In this document: piece by piece, positions 41,423-50,001 of the stretch
Numbering within the stretch: the stretch's first letter is position 1
How the letters are laid out: the number at the start of each line of letters is the position of its first letter
From: Tsuneonella dongtanensis
Lineage (GTDB): Bacteria; Pseudomonadota; Alphaproteobacteria; Sphingomonadales; Sphingomonadaceae
DNA length: 64,000 nt
Direction of reading: 5' to 3'
NCBI RefSeq assembly: GCF_001698205.1
Contig: NZ_CP016591.1
Span: forward strand, 2,170,001-2,234,000
Notes under the pieces: generated by a model
Database searches by the model: none
Seen by the model: the letters and a program-made list of their open reading frames with translations, nothing else
Told to the model about the DNA's origin: nothing
Translations under genes and position numbers: made by a program

Positions 41423-42241
41423 TTAGTTGGGGATTGGGCGCTTGTTGGCAAGGGAAGGCAGTTGCCGGCGCACTTCGGCGGTTCGCTCTGCATCGATCTC
41501 CGCAAAGCCGACGCCTGGCGCATCGCCTCCCATGTCGAGCACGATGTCCCCCCACGGATCCACCACCAGACTGTGACCGAATGTGCGGCGCCCGTCTTCG
41601 TGATCGCCGACTTGCGAAGCTGCGATGACCCAGGCGCTCGCCTCGACCGCACGGGCGCGTTGCAGCAAGTGCCAATGCGCCTTGCCCGTGGGCACCGTGA
41701 AAGCGGCCGGTATCGCGATGGCATCGCAGCTCCGGCGCCCAAGCTCTTCGAAAAGAGCGGGAAAGCGGATGTCGTAGCATACCGTCAAACCCAACCGTCC
41801 CAGGGGAGTCCCATCGCTCGTAACCACCTCCCGGCCGGGCTCGAACGCGTTCGATTCCCGCCAGCTTTCGCCGCTGGCAAGATCGACGTCGAACATGTGA
41901 ATCTTGTCGTATCGGGCCACGATCTCTCCGTGCGGTCCGATGAGGATCGAACGGTTGGCCCACCTGCCTCCTTCGCCGAAAACCGCAATGGACCCCAATG
42001 CGACCCAGATGCGGTGCCTAGAGGCAGCAGCACGTGCCGCCTCGAGGACGGGGTTCTGTTGCTCGGGGACGATGTGGGTTGCGGCGCGTGAACGGTCGCG
42101 GTCGAGCAAACCGGTCATTTCTGGCGTGAAGAGCATCGTCGCCCCGCCCTGCGCCGCCTCTGCCACTGCATCCGTCACGGTGCGGGCGTTGACCGCCGGG
42201 TCGATCCCCGCGGTCATCTGCAACAGCGCAATCCGCGTCAT
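41423..42241 (-). CDS. Carbon-nitrogen hydrolase (Nit1-like, deaminated glutathione amidase type)
   Basis: 272 residues of the nitrilase superfamily. Catalytic triad: Glu in LFTPEMTGL, Lys in RYDKIHMFDVDL, Cys in LTVCYDIRFPALF. The KIHMFD signature is that of the Nit1 branch, whose known members clear deaminated glutathione. Its ATG overlaps the grxC stop by four bases, which fits a glutathione link. No signal peptide. Confidence 0.93.
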   Translation of the reverse strand: MTRIALLQMTAGIDPAVNARTVTDAVAEAAQGGATMLFTPEMTGLLDRDRSRAATHIVPEQQNPVLEAARAAASRHRIWVALGSIAVFGEGGRWANRSILIGPHGEIVARYDKIHMFDVDLASGESWRESNAFEPGREVVTSDGTPLGRLGLTVCYDIRFPALFEELGRRSCDAIAIPAAFTVPTGKAHWHLLQRARAVEASAWVIAASQVGDHEDGRRTFGHSLVVDPWGDIVLDMGGDAPGVGFAEIDAERTAEVRRQLPSLANKRPIPN

Positions 42242-42504
42242 GCAGTCCCGAGAAGCTCGTCGAGCTTGCCCGCTTGATCGAGCGCGGCGAGGTCGTCCGA
42301 GCCGCCGATGTGGACGTCACCGATGAAGATCTGCGGCACGGTGCGCGCCATCGGAGCGCGCGACATCATCTCGTCGCGCTTGGGACCGCCCATGGTGATG
42401 TCGTGCTCGGTGTATGCCACGCCCTTGTCGTCCAGCAGCCGCTTCGCCCGATAGCAATAGCCGCAACCGAATTTGGTGTAGATCACAACTTCGGGCAATG
42501 CCAT
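42238..42504 (-). CDS. grxC: Glutaredoxin 3
   Basis: 88-residue thiol oxidoreductase. Active site CGYC in VVIYTKFGCGYCYRAKRLL, the cis-Pro block TVPQIFIGDVHIGGSDDL, and the C-terminal helix LAALDQAGKLDELL. Start MALPEVVIYT at 42504; longer frames run into the promoter region of the heat-shock gene. First gene of a grxC-nit-DUF1178 set; divergent from hsp20 across 165 bp. Confidence 0.95.
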   Translation of the reverse strand: MALPEVVIYTKFGCGYCYRAKRLLDDKGVAYTEHDITMGGPKRDEMMSRAPMARTVPQIFIGDVHIGGSDDLAALDQAGKLDELLGTA

Positions 42505-42538
42505 TATTTGTCCTTCAGATTCAGCAGCTTGCAAAGGG

Positions 42539-42565
42539 TTGAAACCGCGCGCGCCGCTCCTATCT
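42539..42565 (+). promoter_or_regulatory. Candidate heat-shock (RpoH) promoter
   Basis: TTGAAA (42539-42544) and CCTATCT (42559-42565), with about 15 bases from the hexamer to CTATCT, resemble alphaproteobacterial RpoH promoters (TTG... CYTATNT). It points to hsp20 with a 5' leader of around 97 bases, the right length for the thermometer found below. No start site mapped. Confidence 0.5.
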
Positions 42566-42610
42566 CGGTTACGCTTTCCGTGCCGCATCGCGGGCGGGAA
42601 AGCAATCCGG

Positions 42611-42665
42611 CAGGCGCCGCATCTGCGGGCCCGCCTGATGGTCAAATTGCTCATTGGAGGATTTG
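42611..42665 (+). ncRNA. ROSE-like RNA thermometer in the hsp20 leader
   Basis: The last hairpin (42643-42665) pairs CAAAT with ATTTG and sets TTGCTC opposite GGAGG, so the ribosome site GGAGGA (42656-42661) is masked. The U-U-G-C-U stretch facing the Shine-Dalgarno is the ROSE signature, where a G-G pair makes the helix heat-labile. A second hairpin upstream (CAGGCG-CCGC ... GCGG ... CGCCTG, 42611-42637) fits the multi-hairpin ROSE plan. Warming would open the site and allow Hsp20 synthesis. Confidence 0.75.
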
Positions 42666-42669
42666 TTTC

Positions 42670-43146
42670 ATGTCACGTCTCGATTTCACACCGTATCGTC
42701 GTTCTACCGTCGGCTTCGACCGCCTCTTCGACATCCTCGAGAGCCAGGCGCGCGGCAATGCCGGCGACAACTATCCGCCGTTCAACATCGAGCGGAAGGG
42801 TGACGACAACTATTGCATCACCATCGCGGTCGCAGGCTTCAAGCCGGGCGATCTCGACATCACCGCACAGCAGAATCTGCTGGTGGTCCAGGGCAGGAAG
42901 CGGCCCGAGGGCCAGCAGGGCGAAATGCTCCACGTCGGCATCGCAAATCGCGGGTTCGAGCGCCGCTTCGAACTGGCCGATTACGTGCGGGTCGAAAATG
43001 CCGACCTCGCCGACGGCTTGCTGACGATCGACCTCGTGCGCGAAGTGCCCGAGGCGATGAAGCCGAAGAAAATCCTGGTCGGCGGACAGCCCACGCTCGA
43101 GGTCGTTCAGGACGATACCGAAAGCGGTGCGGCTAACGCCGCCTAA
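42670..43146 (+). CDS. Small heat-shock protein, Hsp20/IbpA family
   Basis: 158 residues with an alpha-crystallin domain (about 38-135). Start MSRLDFTPYRRSTVGFDRLF is the IbpA-type N-terminus; then YPPFNIERKGDDNYCITIAV, GFKPGDLDI, NLLVVQGRK, IANRGFERRFELADYV and LTIDLVREVPEAMKP. The C-terminal I-x-I is weak (PKKILV). It holds unfolding proteins in the cytosol. Expression is probably double-gated by heat, through the RpoH-like promoter and the ROSE-type hairpin (both features above). Confidence 0.96.
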   Translation: MSRLDFTPYRRSTVGFDRLFDILESQARGNAGDNYPPFNIERKGDDNYCITIAVAGFKPGDLDITAQQNLLVVQGRKRPEGQQGEMLHVGIANRGFERRFELADYVRVENADLADGLLTIDLVREVPEAMKPKKILVGGQPTLEVVQDDTESGAANAA

Positions 43147-43168
43147 TCTGGCAGCGCTGACATTATTT

Positions 43169-43193
43169 GGGGGCGGACCAATGGTCCGCCCCC
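43169..43193. terminator. GC hairpin after hsp20
   Basis: GGGGGCGGAC and GTCCGCCCCC form a perfect 10-bp stem around CAATG, 23 bases after the hsp20 stop. No run of T follows on either strand, so it may stabilise the 3' end or be a Rho-assisted site. The rest of the gap to pyrG (43147-43433) holds no gene. Confidence 0.5.
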
Positions 43194-43340
43194 ACGACGA
43201 ATGAACGCCGTCTCAGGCGAATCTGACCGTCCGGGTCGCAGAAGACGATCAAACTCGCGCCAAGCTCGTAAAAGGCCGGCCACATGCCAGCTTACACACG
43301 CGATCTTATCAAAAGATAACTCGTGCGAACCCCTGCCCCC

Positions 43341-43360
43341 TAGGCGCGTAGAGGCGCCTA
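43341..43360. repeat. 7-bp inverted repeat downstream of pyrG
   Basis: TAGGCGC and GCGCCTA flank GTAGAG, about 75 bp after the pyrG stop (minus strand). It could fold into a short hairpin; no T-tract follows. Weak terminator candidate. Confidence 0.3.
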
Positions 43361-43433
43361 AGGCAACATATATTCGTTTTCTATCGGGACGGATTGTAGG
43401 AAATGACCCTTTTCAGGCCATTGCAGACAGCAA

Positions 43434-45065
43434 TCAGACCAGTCTGGCCTGCTGCAGCGCAGCAGCGATAAACCCGGCAAACAGGGGATGCGGATCGAAA
43501 GGCTTGCTTTTCAGCTCCGGATGGAACTGCACCCCGATGAACCAGGGGTGGTCCGGCCGCTCGACGATTTCGGGCAGTAGTCCGTCGGGCGACATTCCCG
43601 AGAAAACGAGACCGTCTTTCTCGAGCGCGCCCTTGTATGCCGAGTTGACCTCGTAACGATGGCGGTGACGTTCGCTGATGGTGGTCGCGCCGCCATAGAT
43701 CGAACTGACGTAGCTGTTGCCGGAAAGCCTGGCATCGTAGGCGCCCAGCCGCATCGTTCCGCCCAGATCGCCTTCGGCACTGCGCTGCTGGAGGCCTTCC
43801 TTGCTCATCCATTCGGTGATGATACCGACGACCGGCTCGTCCGTCGGGCCGAACTCGGTCGAGCTGGCTTCCGAGTGCCCCGCTGCCCGCGCCCCTTCGA
43901 TGCAGGCCATCTGCATGCCGAGGCAGATGCCAAGGAACGGCACCTTCCGCTCCTTGGCGAAGCGCACCGAGGCGATCTTGCCCTCGCTGCCACGCTCGCC
44001 GAAGCCACCGGGCACCAGGATCCCGTGCATCGGCTCGAGCCGTGCAGCGATCTCGTCGTCGTCCTTCTCGAACAATTCGGCGTCGATCCAGCGGATGTTG
44101 ACCTTCACCCGGTTGGCCATGCCCCCGTGCACGAGCGCCTCGTTGAGCGATTTGTAGGCGTCGGGCAGGCCGACGTACTTGCCGACAACGCCGATCGTCA
44201 CCTCCCCCTCGGGGTGCTCATAGCGGTCGAGGATGTCGTCCCAGCGCGACAGGTCGGGTGCGGGGGCGCTCATGCCGAAATGACGCAGAACTTCGTCGTC
44301 GAGCCCCTCGCGGTGGTACTGGAGAGGAACCGCGTAGATGCTCGAGGCGTCGAGCGCGGGGATGACCGCTTCCTTGCGCACGTTGCAGAACAGCGCGATC
44401 TTGGCCCGCTCGCTATCGGGCAGCGGCTTTTCACAGCGGCAGAGGAGTATGTCGGGCTGGATGCCGAGCCCGGTCATCTCGCGGACCGAATGCTGGGTCG
44501 GCTTGGTCTTCAATTCGCCCGCGGCGGCGATGTAAGGCACCAGGGTGACGTGGACGAAGCAGGTATCGTCGCGTCCAAGCTCGTTACGCAGCTGACGCAG
44601 CGCTTCGATGAACGGCAGGCCCTCGATGTCGCCGACCGTTCCCCCGATCTCGCAGAGCACGAAGTCGAGGTCATCGGTGTCGCTCTGCGCGAAGTCCTTG
44701 ATCGCGTCGGTGACGTGCGGAATGACCTGCACCGTCGCGCCCAGGTAGTCGCCGCGGCGCTCCTTCGCGATTATGTCGCGATAGACCCGGCCCGAGGTGA
44801 TGTTGTCGCCCTGGTGTGCCGAAACCCCGGTGAAGCGCTCGTAATGGCCGAGATCGAGATCGGTCTCCGCCCCGTCGTCGGTCACGTAGACCTCGCCGTG
44901 CTGATACGGGCTCATCGTGCCCGGATCGACGTTGAGATAAGGGTCGAATTTGCGGATGCGCACGCGGAATCCACGTGCCTGCAGGAGAGCCGCGAGGCTC
45001 GCCGCCATGAGACCTTTGCCGAGCGAGGAGACCACGCCGCCGGTGATAAATATATACCGCGCCAT
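43434..45065 (-). CDS. pyrG: CTP synthase
   Basis: Forms CTP from UTP with glutamine. 543 residues. The N-terminal synthetase part starts [20 protein letters not shown] with the P-loop, then [17 protein letters not shown] and [20 protein letters not shown]. The glutamine amidotransferase part has [12 protein letters not shown], catalytic Cys in [10 protein letters not shown] and His/Glu in [10 protein letters not shown]. Length and motifs are normal. The 90-bp gap to secG shows no other gene. Confidence 0.98.
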   Translation of the reverse strand: MARYIFITGGVVSSLGKGLMAASLAALLQARGFRVRIRKFDPYLNVDPGTMSPYQHGEVYVTDDGAETDLDLGHYERFTGVSAHQGDNITSGRVYRDIIAKERRGDYLGATVQVIPHVTDAIKDFAQSDTDDLDFVLCEIGGTVGDIEGLPFIEALRQLRNELGRDDTCFVHVTLVPYIAAAGELKTKPTQHSVREMTGLGIQPDILLCRCEKPLPDSERAKIALFCNVRKEAVIPALDASSIYAVPLQYHREGLDDEVLRHFGMSAPAPDLSRWDDILDRYEHPEGEVTIGVVGKYVGLPDAYKSLNEALVHGGMANRVKVNIRWIDAELFEKDDDEIAARLEPMHGILVPGGFGERGSEGKIASVRFAKERKVPFLGICLGMQMACIEGARAAGHSEASSTEFGPTDEPVVGIITEWMSKEGLQQRSAEGDLGGTMRLGAYDARLSGNSYVSSIYGGATTISERHRHRYEVNSAYKGALEKDGLVFSGMSPDGLLPEIVERPDHPWFIGVQFHPELKSKPFDPHPLFAGFIAAALQQARLV

Positions 45066-45156
45066 GGGAGTCGGGCCTTAAGCGTGTCGCAGGGGTACGC
45101 GCAAGCAAGTTCGCGCGGCAATGTGCCGCAATCCACAACCGGCTTGTCGCAAGCGG

Positions 45157-45504
45157 TTACTGGGTCAGGTCGGCGAGCGGGTCATCGGCAGGCGGCACCG
45201 GCGCCGGCTGGGCCGGTGCGGGCGCGACGGGTGCCGAGCGATCGAGCGTCGATTCGACCGATACGCCGCCGTTGCTCGTGCTGGCAGCGAGTGCCGCCAG
45301 TGCGATCGAAAGGACCACGAACAGGATCGCCAGCCAGCGGGTCGAGCGCGACAGGAAGTCGGCTGCGCCGCGTGCGCTCATCATGCCGCTGGGGCTGCCG
45401 CCGATGCCGAGGCCGCCACCTTCGGACCGCTGCATGAGGATGACCCCGACGAGGGCTGCGGCAACAACCGCCTGTACGACGAGCAGGAATAGGAAAAGCG
45501 ACAT
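45157..45504 (-). CDS. secG: Preprotein translocase subunit SecG
   Basis: Small inner-membrane partner of SecYE; 115 residues with two transmembrane helices (FLFLLVVQAVVAAALVGVIL and WLAILFVVLSIALAALAAS) and between them the conserved MQRSEGGGLGIGGSPSG. The C-terminal tail is Ala/Pro-rich (APAPAQPAPVPPADDP). Start MSLFLFLL at 45504. Follows tpiA on the same strand and precedes pyrG, the usual tpiA-secG-pyrG order of alphaproteobacteria. Confidence 0.95.
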   Translation of the reverse strand: MSLFLFLLVVQAVVAAALVGVILMQRSEGGGLGIGGSPSGMMSARGAADFLSRSTRWLAILFVVLSIALAALAASTSNGGVSVESTLDRSAPVAPAPAQPAPVPPADDPLADLTQ

Positions 45505-45577
45505 AGGACGGAATTCTCGTGTTCGGGTGCGACCGCGCACTTAGGGATGCGCGGCTCAATCGGCAAGCGGCGCGGGT

Positions 45578-46342
45578 TCAGGCGTCCTGCAGGTCGGCTG
45601 CCGCCATGACGATGCCGAGGAAGCTTTCGGCGGTCAGACTGGCGCCGCCCACCAGGGCGCCCCCCACCTCGTCCGCGCCGAGCAGGTCGCGGGCGTTCTC
45701 GGGCTTCACCGAACCTCCATAGAGGATCCGGACCATCCCGCCCTCCTCTTCGCCGTATCGCGAGACCAGGAGCGCGCGGATTGCACGATGCATTGTCTCG
45801 ACGTCGGCAACGGTCGCTGTCTTGCCTGTGCCGATCGCCCAGATAGGTTCGTACGCGACAGACAGACGTTCGCCGGCACCCTCGATCGATTCGGGCAAAG
45901 AGTTCCGCAGCTGTGCGATCACGAAAGCTTCGGCATCGCCCGCGTCGCGCGTCGCCTCGGCCTCGCCACAACAGACGATCAGCTTGAGGCCCGCGGCAAG
46001 AGCCGCTTCCGCCTTGGCTCTGATCAGAGCATCCGTTTCCATGTGGCCCTGACGGCGCTCGCTGTGTCCCAGGATTACGAACTTGGCGCCGGCATCGGCG
46101 ATCATCACCGCCGATATATCCCCGGTGTACGCGCCGTCGGCTTCGGCACTGCAGTCCTGCGCGCCGACGCCGATCTGTTCGGCTTCCTTGTGGACCGCGT
46201 GGATCAGCGTGTACGGCGGGGCCAGCGCAACTTCGACTTTCATCAGGCGCTGCGCGGAACGGTCGATCGCCCGCGCCTCCGCGAGCATCGCCCGCGTGCC
46301 GTTCATCTTCCAGTTGCCGACGATAAAGGGCCGCAAGGCCAT
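45578..46342 (-). CDS. tpiA: Triosephosphate isomerase
   Basis: Glycolytic isomerase of 254 residues. Conserved residues: VGNWKMNGT (Asn and Lys), catalytic His in ILGHSERRQ, catalytic Glu in VAYEPIWAIGTGKTA, phosphate-binding ILYGGSVKPENA and GGALVGGASL. N-terminal MALRPFIVGN is normal for the family. Divergent from ppiD; the 195 bp between them contain no recognised gene and should hold both promoters. Confidence 0.97.
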   Translation of the reverse strand: MALRPFIVGNWKMNGTRAMLAEARAIDRSAQRLMKVEVALAPPYTLIHAVHKEAEQIGVGAQDCSAEADGAYTGDISAVMIADAGAKFVILGHSERRQGHMETDALIRAKAEAALAAGLKLIVCCGEAEATRDAGDAEAFVIAQLRNSLPESIEGAGERLSVAYEPIWAIGTGKTATVADVETMHRAIRALLVSRYGEEEGGMVRILYGGSVKPENARDLLGADEVGGALVGGASLTAESFLGIVMAAADLQDA

Positions 46343-46537
46343 GTGACGTTTTCCCGTAGGTGAATTGAAGATTGGGGGCGGGCCATAGCCACCATCGCTC
46401 CTTCAAGCAAAGCTCCTTCGTGGCCCATGCACCAAAACGCGTCAGGACCTGTTGCGGCAAGGTCGCATGGCATCTAAAGCCCCCGGCCATCGGCGCGGCC
46501 TCGACCGCGCACCTGTTCCTTCGATATTCGGATCGCC

Positions 46538-48475
46538 ATGCTTCAGTCCTTTCGCAACGTCTTCAAGTCCAAGATCGGTCTCGGCCTCACCATCGGCTTC
46601 ATCGGGCTGATCGGCGTCGCCTTCGCGGTGGGAGACGTGGCTTCCACCGGCTCGATGGGTGGCGGCATCACCGGCGGCGACAACGTGGCCGTCGTCGGCG
46701 ACGAGAAGATCAGCGCAAACGAACTGAGTCAGGCCGCCTCACTGGCAGTCGACCAGCTGCGGCAGCAGGAACCGACACTGTCCCTGCAGGCATTCGTCGA
46801 GCAGAACGGGCTGGACGAGGTACTCGACCAGTTGCTCGATCGGCGCGCGATCAGCTGGTGGGCTGCCGAGCACGGCATCAGGGTCGGGAGCAACCTCATC
46901 AACAGCGAGATCCGCCGGATCCCTGCGTTTGCGGGCCCCGGCGGCCAGTTCAGCGAAGCCGCCTATCAGGCGGCGCTTGTCCAACGGAAGCTTACCGATG
47001 CGGAGGTCCGCCGCGACCTCGGCGATGCGCTCGTCGCGCAGCAGGTTCTCGTGCCCGGATCGTTCGGCGCCCGCATGCCGGTCAAGGTCGCGGCACGCTA
47101 TGCCGCCCTGACGAAGGAGCGGCGCGAAGGAGCCATCGCGACCATTCCGAGCGCGGCATTTGCGCCGACCGGAGCGCCGACAGCGGCACAGCTCACCGCA
47201 TATTACAACGCCAACCGCGGCGACTACATCCGGCCCGAGCGCCGCGTGCTGCGTTACGCCACGTTCGGCGCCGAGGCCCTTGGCAACATCGAACCGACGT
47301 CCGCCGAGGTGTCCGCACGATACAATCGCGATCGAGCGGCAAAGTATGCAGCGCGCGAACTTCGCTCGTTCACTCAACTGATCGTTCCGACAAAGGCAGC
47401 CGCCGACGCGATCGCCGCGCGTGGCGGGGCTGCGCTCGAGACCGCTGCACGCGAGACCGGGCTCCAGCCGAGCAAGATCGAGAACGTGGACAAGACGACC
47501 TTTGCGGGCAACACCTCGCAAGCGGTGGCTAATGCAGCTTTCGCCGCGGGACGCGGGGCAATCGCCACTCCGGCACGCGGAGGCCTCGGGTTCTACGTCG
47601 TCCGGGTTGATGCGATCGACAACACTCCGGCCCGTTCACTCGACCAGGCTCGGACCGAAATAGTCGCCGCGTTGCGCGAAGAAAAGCGCGTGCAGGGACT
47701 CGCCGATCTTGCCGCCGAAGTGGAAGGCCAGATCGACGACGGCGGTTCGCTGACCGACATCGCCAAGTCGCTCGAGGTAGAAGTTTCCACGACAAAGCCG
47801 ATCGTTGCCGATGGACGGGTTTACGGTGTTCCTGGCGAAACCGCGCCGGCGGTCCTCGCACCGGCCCTCGCCGCCGCTTTCGAAATGGAAGAGGGCGAGC
47901 CGCAGATCGCTGCGATCCCCGGAACCGATCAGTATCTCGTTTTCGAGACTGCGCGGATTACGCCGTCGGCCGCCGCTCCGCTGGCGGAGATCAGGGACGA
48001 TGCAACCGCCGGTTGGCGCCGCGAGGCGGGGCAGAAGGCAGCGAAAGCTGCGGCCGACCGCATCGTTGCACGCGTCGCAAAGGGCCAGACGCTGGCCGCG
48101 GCAATGGCTGCAGAGAAGGTGGCCCTGCCGGCGATGGACTCGGTCAACATGACCCGCGGCGAACTGGTCCAGCAGGGCCAGCGCGTGCCGCCTCCGCTCG
48201 CGCTGCTGTTCTCGATGGCGAAGGACAGCGTCAAGCGTCTCGAGGCGCCTCGCGATGCGGGCTGGTTCGTGGTCGCTCTCGACGAGATCGAGCCGGGCAA
48301 AATTGCAGCGGACGATCCGCTGCTTGCCCAGGCATCGCGTGCGTTCAGCGAAATGCTGGGCCGCGAATATGGCGATGCAATGCGGGCCGCGATCCGTAAG
48401 GAAGCCGAGATCGAGCGCAACGCAGACGCCATTGCCGCGGTGCGCAGGCAGCTCACCGGCACGAGCGCAAACTGA
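46538..48475 (+). CDS. ppiD: Periplasmic peptidyl-prolyl isomerase, SurA/PpiD type
   Basis: 645 residues, membrane-anchored chaperone for outer-membrane and secreted proteins. A single helix (GLGLTIGFIGLIGVAFAVGD) near the N-terminus, a SurA_N-like chaperone part (ELSQAASLAVDQLRQQEPTL, VLDQLLDRRAISWWAAEHGI), and parvulin domains centred near 260-360 (ELRSFTQLIVPTKAAADAI, RGGLGFYVVRVDAIDNT). The mid region lacks a perfect parvulin core, as is common in PpiD. Immediately followed by trpE. Confidence 0.9.
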   Translation: MLQSFRNVFKSKIGLGLTIGFIGLIGVAFAVGDVASTGSMGGGITGGDNVAVVGDEKISANELSQAASLAVDQLRQQEPTLSLQAFVEQNGLDEVLDQLLDRRAISWWAAEHGIRVGSNLINSEIRRIPAFAGPGGQFSEAAYQAALVQRKLTDAEVRRDLGDALVAQQVLVPGSFGARMPVKVAARYAALTKERREGAIATIPSAAFAPTGAPTAAQLTAYYNANRGDYIRPERRVLRYATFGAEALGNIEPTSAEVSARYNRDRAAKYAARELRSFTQLIVPTKAAADAIAARGGAALETAARETGLQPSKIENVDKTTFAGNTSQAVANAAFAAGRGAIATPARGGLGFYVVRVDAIDNTPARSLDQARTEIVAALREEKRVQGLADLAAEVEGQIDDGGSLTDIAKSLEVEVSTTKPIVADGRVYGVPGETAPAVLAPALAAAFEMEEGEPQIAAIPGTDQYLVFETARITPSAAAPLAEIRDDATAGWRREAGQKAAKAAADRIVARVAKGQTLAAAMAAEKVALPAMDSVNMTRGELVQQGQRVPPPLALLFSMAKDSVKRLEAPRDAGWFVVALDEIEPGKIAADDPLLAQASRAFSEMLGREYGDAMRAAIRKEAEIERNADAIAAVRRQLTGTSAN

Positions 48476-48567
48476 GGACGCGCGCGCTGGGCGGCGCAGC
48501 TCCCGAGAACGCCGACGCGGCACGCGCGGCGCTGGCTGAGGGTCGGCCGGCGCTCGTATGGCGGCGC

Positions 48568-50001
48568 GTGGTCGCCGACACGGAAACCCCCGTGGGCGCG
48601 GCACTGAAGCTGATCGAGCCGGGACGCGGCGACTTTCTTCTCGAATCCGTCGAGGGCGGGGAAGTGCGCGGGCGCTACTCGATGCTGGGTCTTGACCCCG
48701 ACCTGATGTTTCGCGCCGAAGGCGAGCGCGCGGCAGTGAACCGCCACTGGCAGGTGTCGCGCGACGGCTTCGAGGAACTATCAGGCAACGCGCTTGCCGA
48801 ACTCCGCGCGCTGGTGGACAACTGCCGCATCGAAGTGCCCGAAGGCCTTCCTCCTGCGCTGTCGTTTCTCGTCGGCTATTTCGGTTACGAGACCATCGGC
48901 CTGGTCGAAAAGCTGCCGCGCGCCGCGGAACCGGGCCTTGCCCTGCCCGACATGTTGTTCGCGCGGCCGACGGTCCTGCTGGTGTTCGACCGGCTCAGCG
49001 ATGAGCTTGTCTGCATGGCACCGGTCTGGTCCGGAAGCGGCGATCCGTCCCAATCGGTCGAAACGGCGAGCGAGCGCATCGACGAGACACTGCGCCGCCT
49101 GGCTGCTGCCCCTCCCCCTGCATCGCGCGCCGCCGACTTGCCAGAAATGGCGCTGCAGCCGACCATGCCGGCAGAGCAGTTCGCCGGCATGGTCGCCCGC
49201 GCAAAAGACTACATCGAGGCCGGCGACATCTTTCAGGTCGTGCTGTCGCAGCGGTTCGAGTGTCCCTTTCCGCTGCCCCCGCTCTCGCTCTATCGCGCGC
49301 TGAGGCGGGTCAACCCGAGCCCGTTTCTCTATTTCCTCGACCTTCCCGGCTTCGCGGTGGTCGGCTCGAGCCCGGAGATCCTAGTCCGCGTGCGCGACGG
49401 GGAAGTGACCATCCGCCCGATCGCCGGTACCCGACCGCGCGGGGCGACGCCGGAAGCGGACAAGGAAGCTGAGGAAAGTCTGCTTGCCGACGCTAAGGAG
49501 CGTGCCGAGCATCTCATGCTGCTCGACCTGGGCCGCAACGACGTAGGCCGCGTGGCGGCGAAGGGCACGGTCCGGGTGACCGACAGTTTCACCGTCGAAC
49601 GTTACAGCCACGTCATGCACATCGTCAGCAACGTAGTCGGCGTTCTGGACCCGGCGAAGAGCGCGCTCGACGCCCTGTTCGCGGGCTTTCCCGCAGGGAC
49701 CGTCAGCGGCGCACCGAAAATCCGCGCCTGCGAGATCATCGCCGAGCTCGAGCCCGCCGCGCGCGGGCCCTACGCCGGCGGCGTGGGATACTTTGCACCC
49801 GACGGCACGCTGGATTCCTGCATCGTTCTTCGCACCGCGGTCGTGAAGGACGGTGTCATGCACGTGCAGGCCGGCGCCGGGATCGTGGCCGACAGCGATC
49901 CGGCCTACGAGCAGCGCGAATGCGAAGCCAAGGCAAGCGCGCTCATTGCCGCGGCGCGCGAGGCGGCGCGGCAGGCGACCGAGCCGGGGTTCGGCCAGTG
50001 A
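48568..50001 (+). CDS. trpE: Anthranilate synthase component I
   Basis: First enzyme of tryptophan synthesis; converts chorismate with ammonia from TrpG. 477 residues from GTG 48568. Motifs: LESVEGGEVRGRYSMLGLDP, GYFGYE, FQVVLSQRFE, SSPEILVRV, IRPIAGTRPRG, LLDLGRNDVGRV, FPAGTVSGAPKIRA and QAGAGIVADSDP. The family N-terminus seems longer: in frame upstream lie NADAARAALAEGRPALVWRR. The only start in range is CTG 48472, which overlaps the ppiD stop (CTGA), giving 509 residues. I suspect that is the real start. Confidence 0.95.
   Translation: MVADTETPVGAALKLIEPGRGDFLLESVEGGEVRGRYSMLGLDPDLMFRAEGERAAVNRHWQVSRDGFEELSGNALAELRALVDNCRIEVPEGLPPALSFLVGYFGYETIGLVEKLPRAAEPGLALPDMLFARPTVLLVFDRLSDELVCMAPVWSGSGDPSQSVETASERIDETLRRLAAAPPPASRAADLPEMALQPTMPAEQFAGMVARAKDYIEAGDIFQVVLSQRFECPFPLPPLSLYRALRRVNPSPFLYFLDLPGFAVVGSSPEILVRVRDGEVTIRPIAGTRPRGATPEADKEAEESLLADAKERAEHLMLLDLGRNDVGRVAAKGTVRVTDSFTVERYSHVMHIVSNVVGVLDPAKSALDALFAGFPAGTVSGAPKIRACEIIAELEPAARGPYAGGVGYFAPDGTLDSCIVLRTAVVKDGVMHVQAGAGIVADSDPAYEQRECEAKASALIAAAREAARQATEPGFGQ

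Noticed and set aside
43201-43656. Possible 151-codon gene between hsp20 and pyrG
   Set aside because: Most of it lies antisense inside pyrG, and the free part holds only hairpins and basic low-complexity residues.
45120-45156. Stem downstream of secG (AACCG/CGGTT with a bulge) as a terminator
   Set aside because: Imperfect stem overlapping the stop codon and no T-run.
43659-45437. Long plus-strand frame opposite pyrG
   Set aside because: Shadow of the well-conserved CTP synthase gene; no start signal or family motif.
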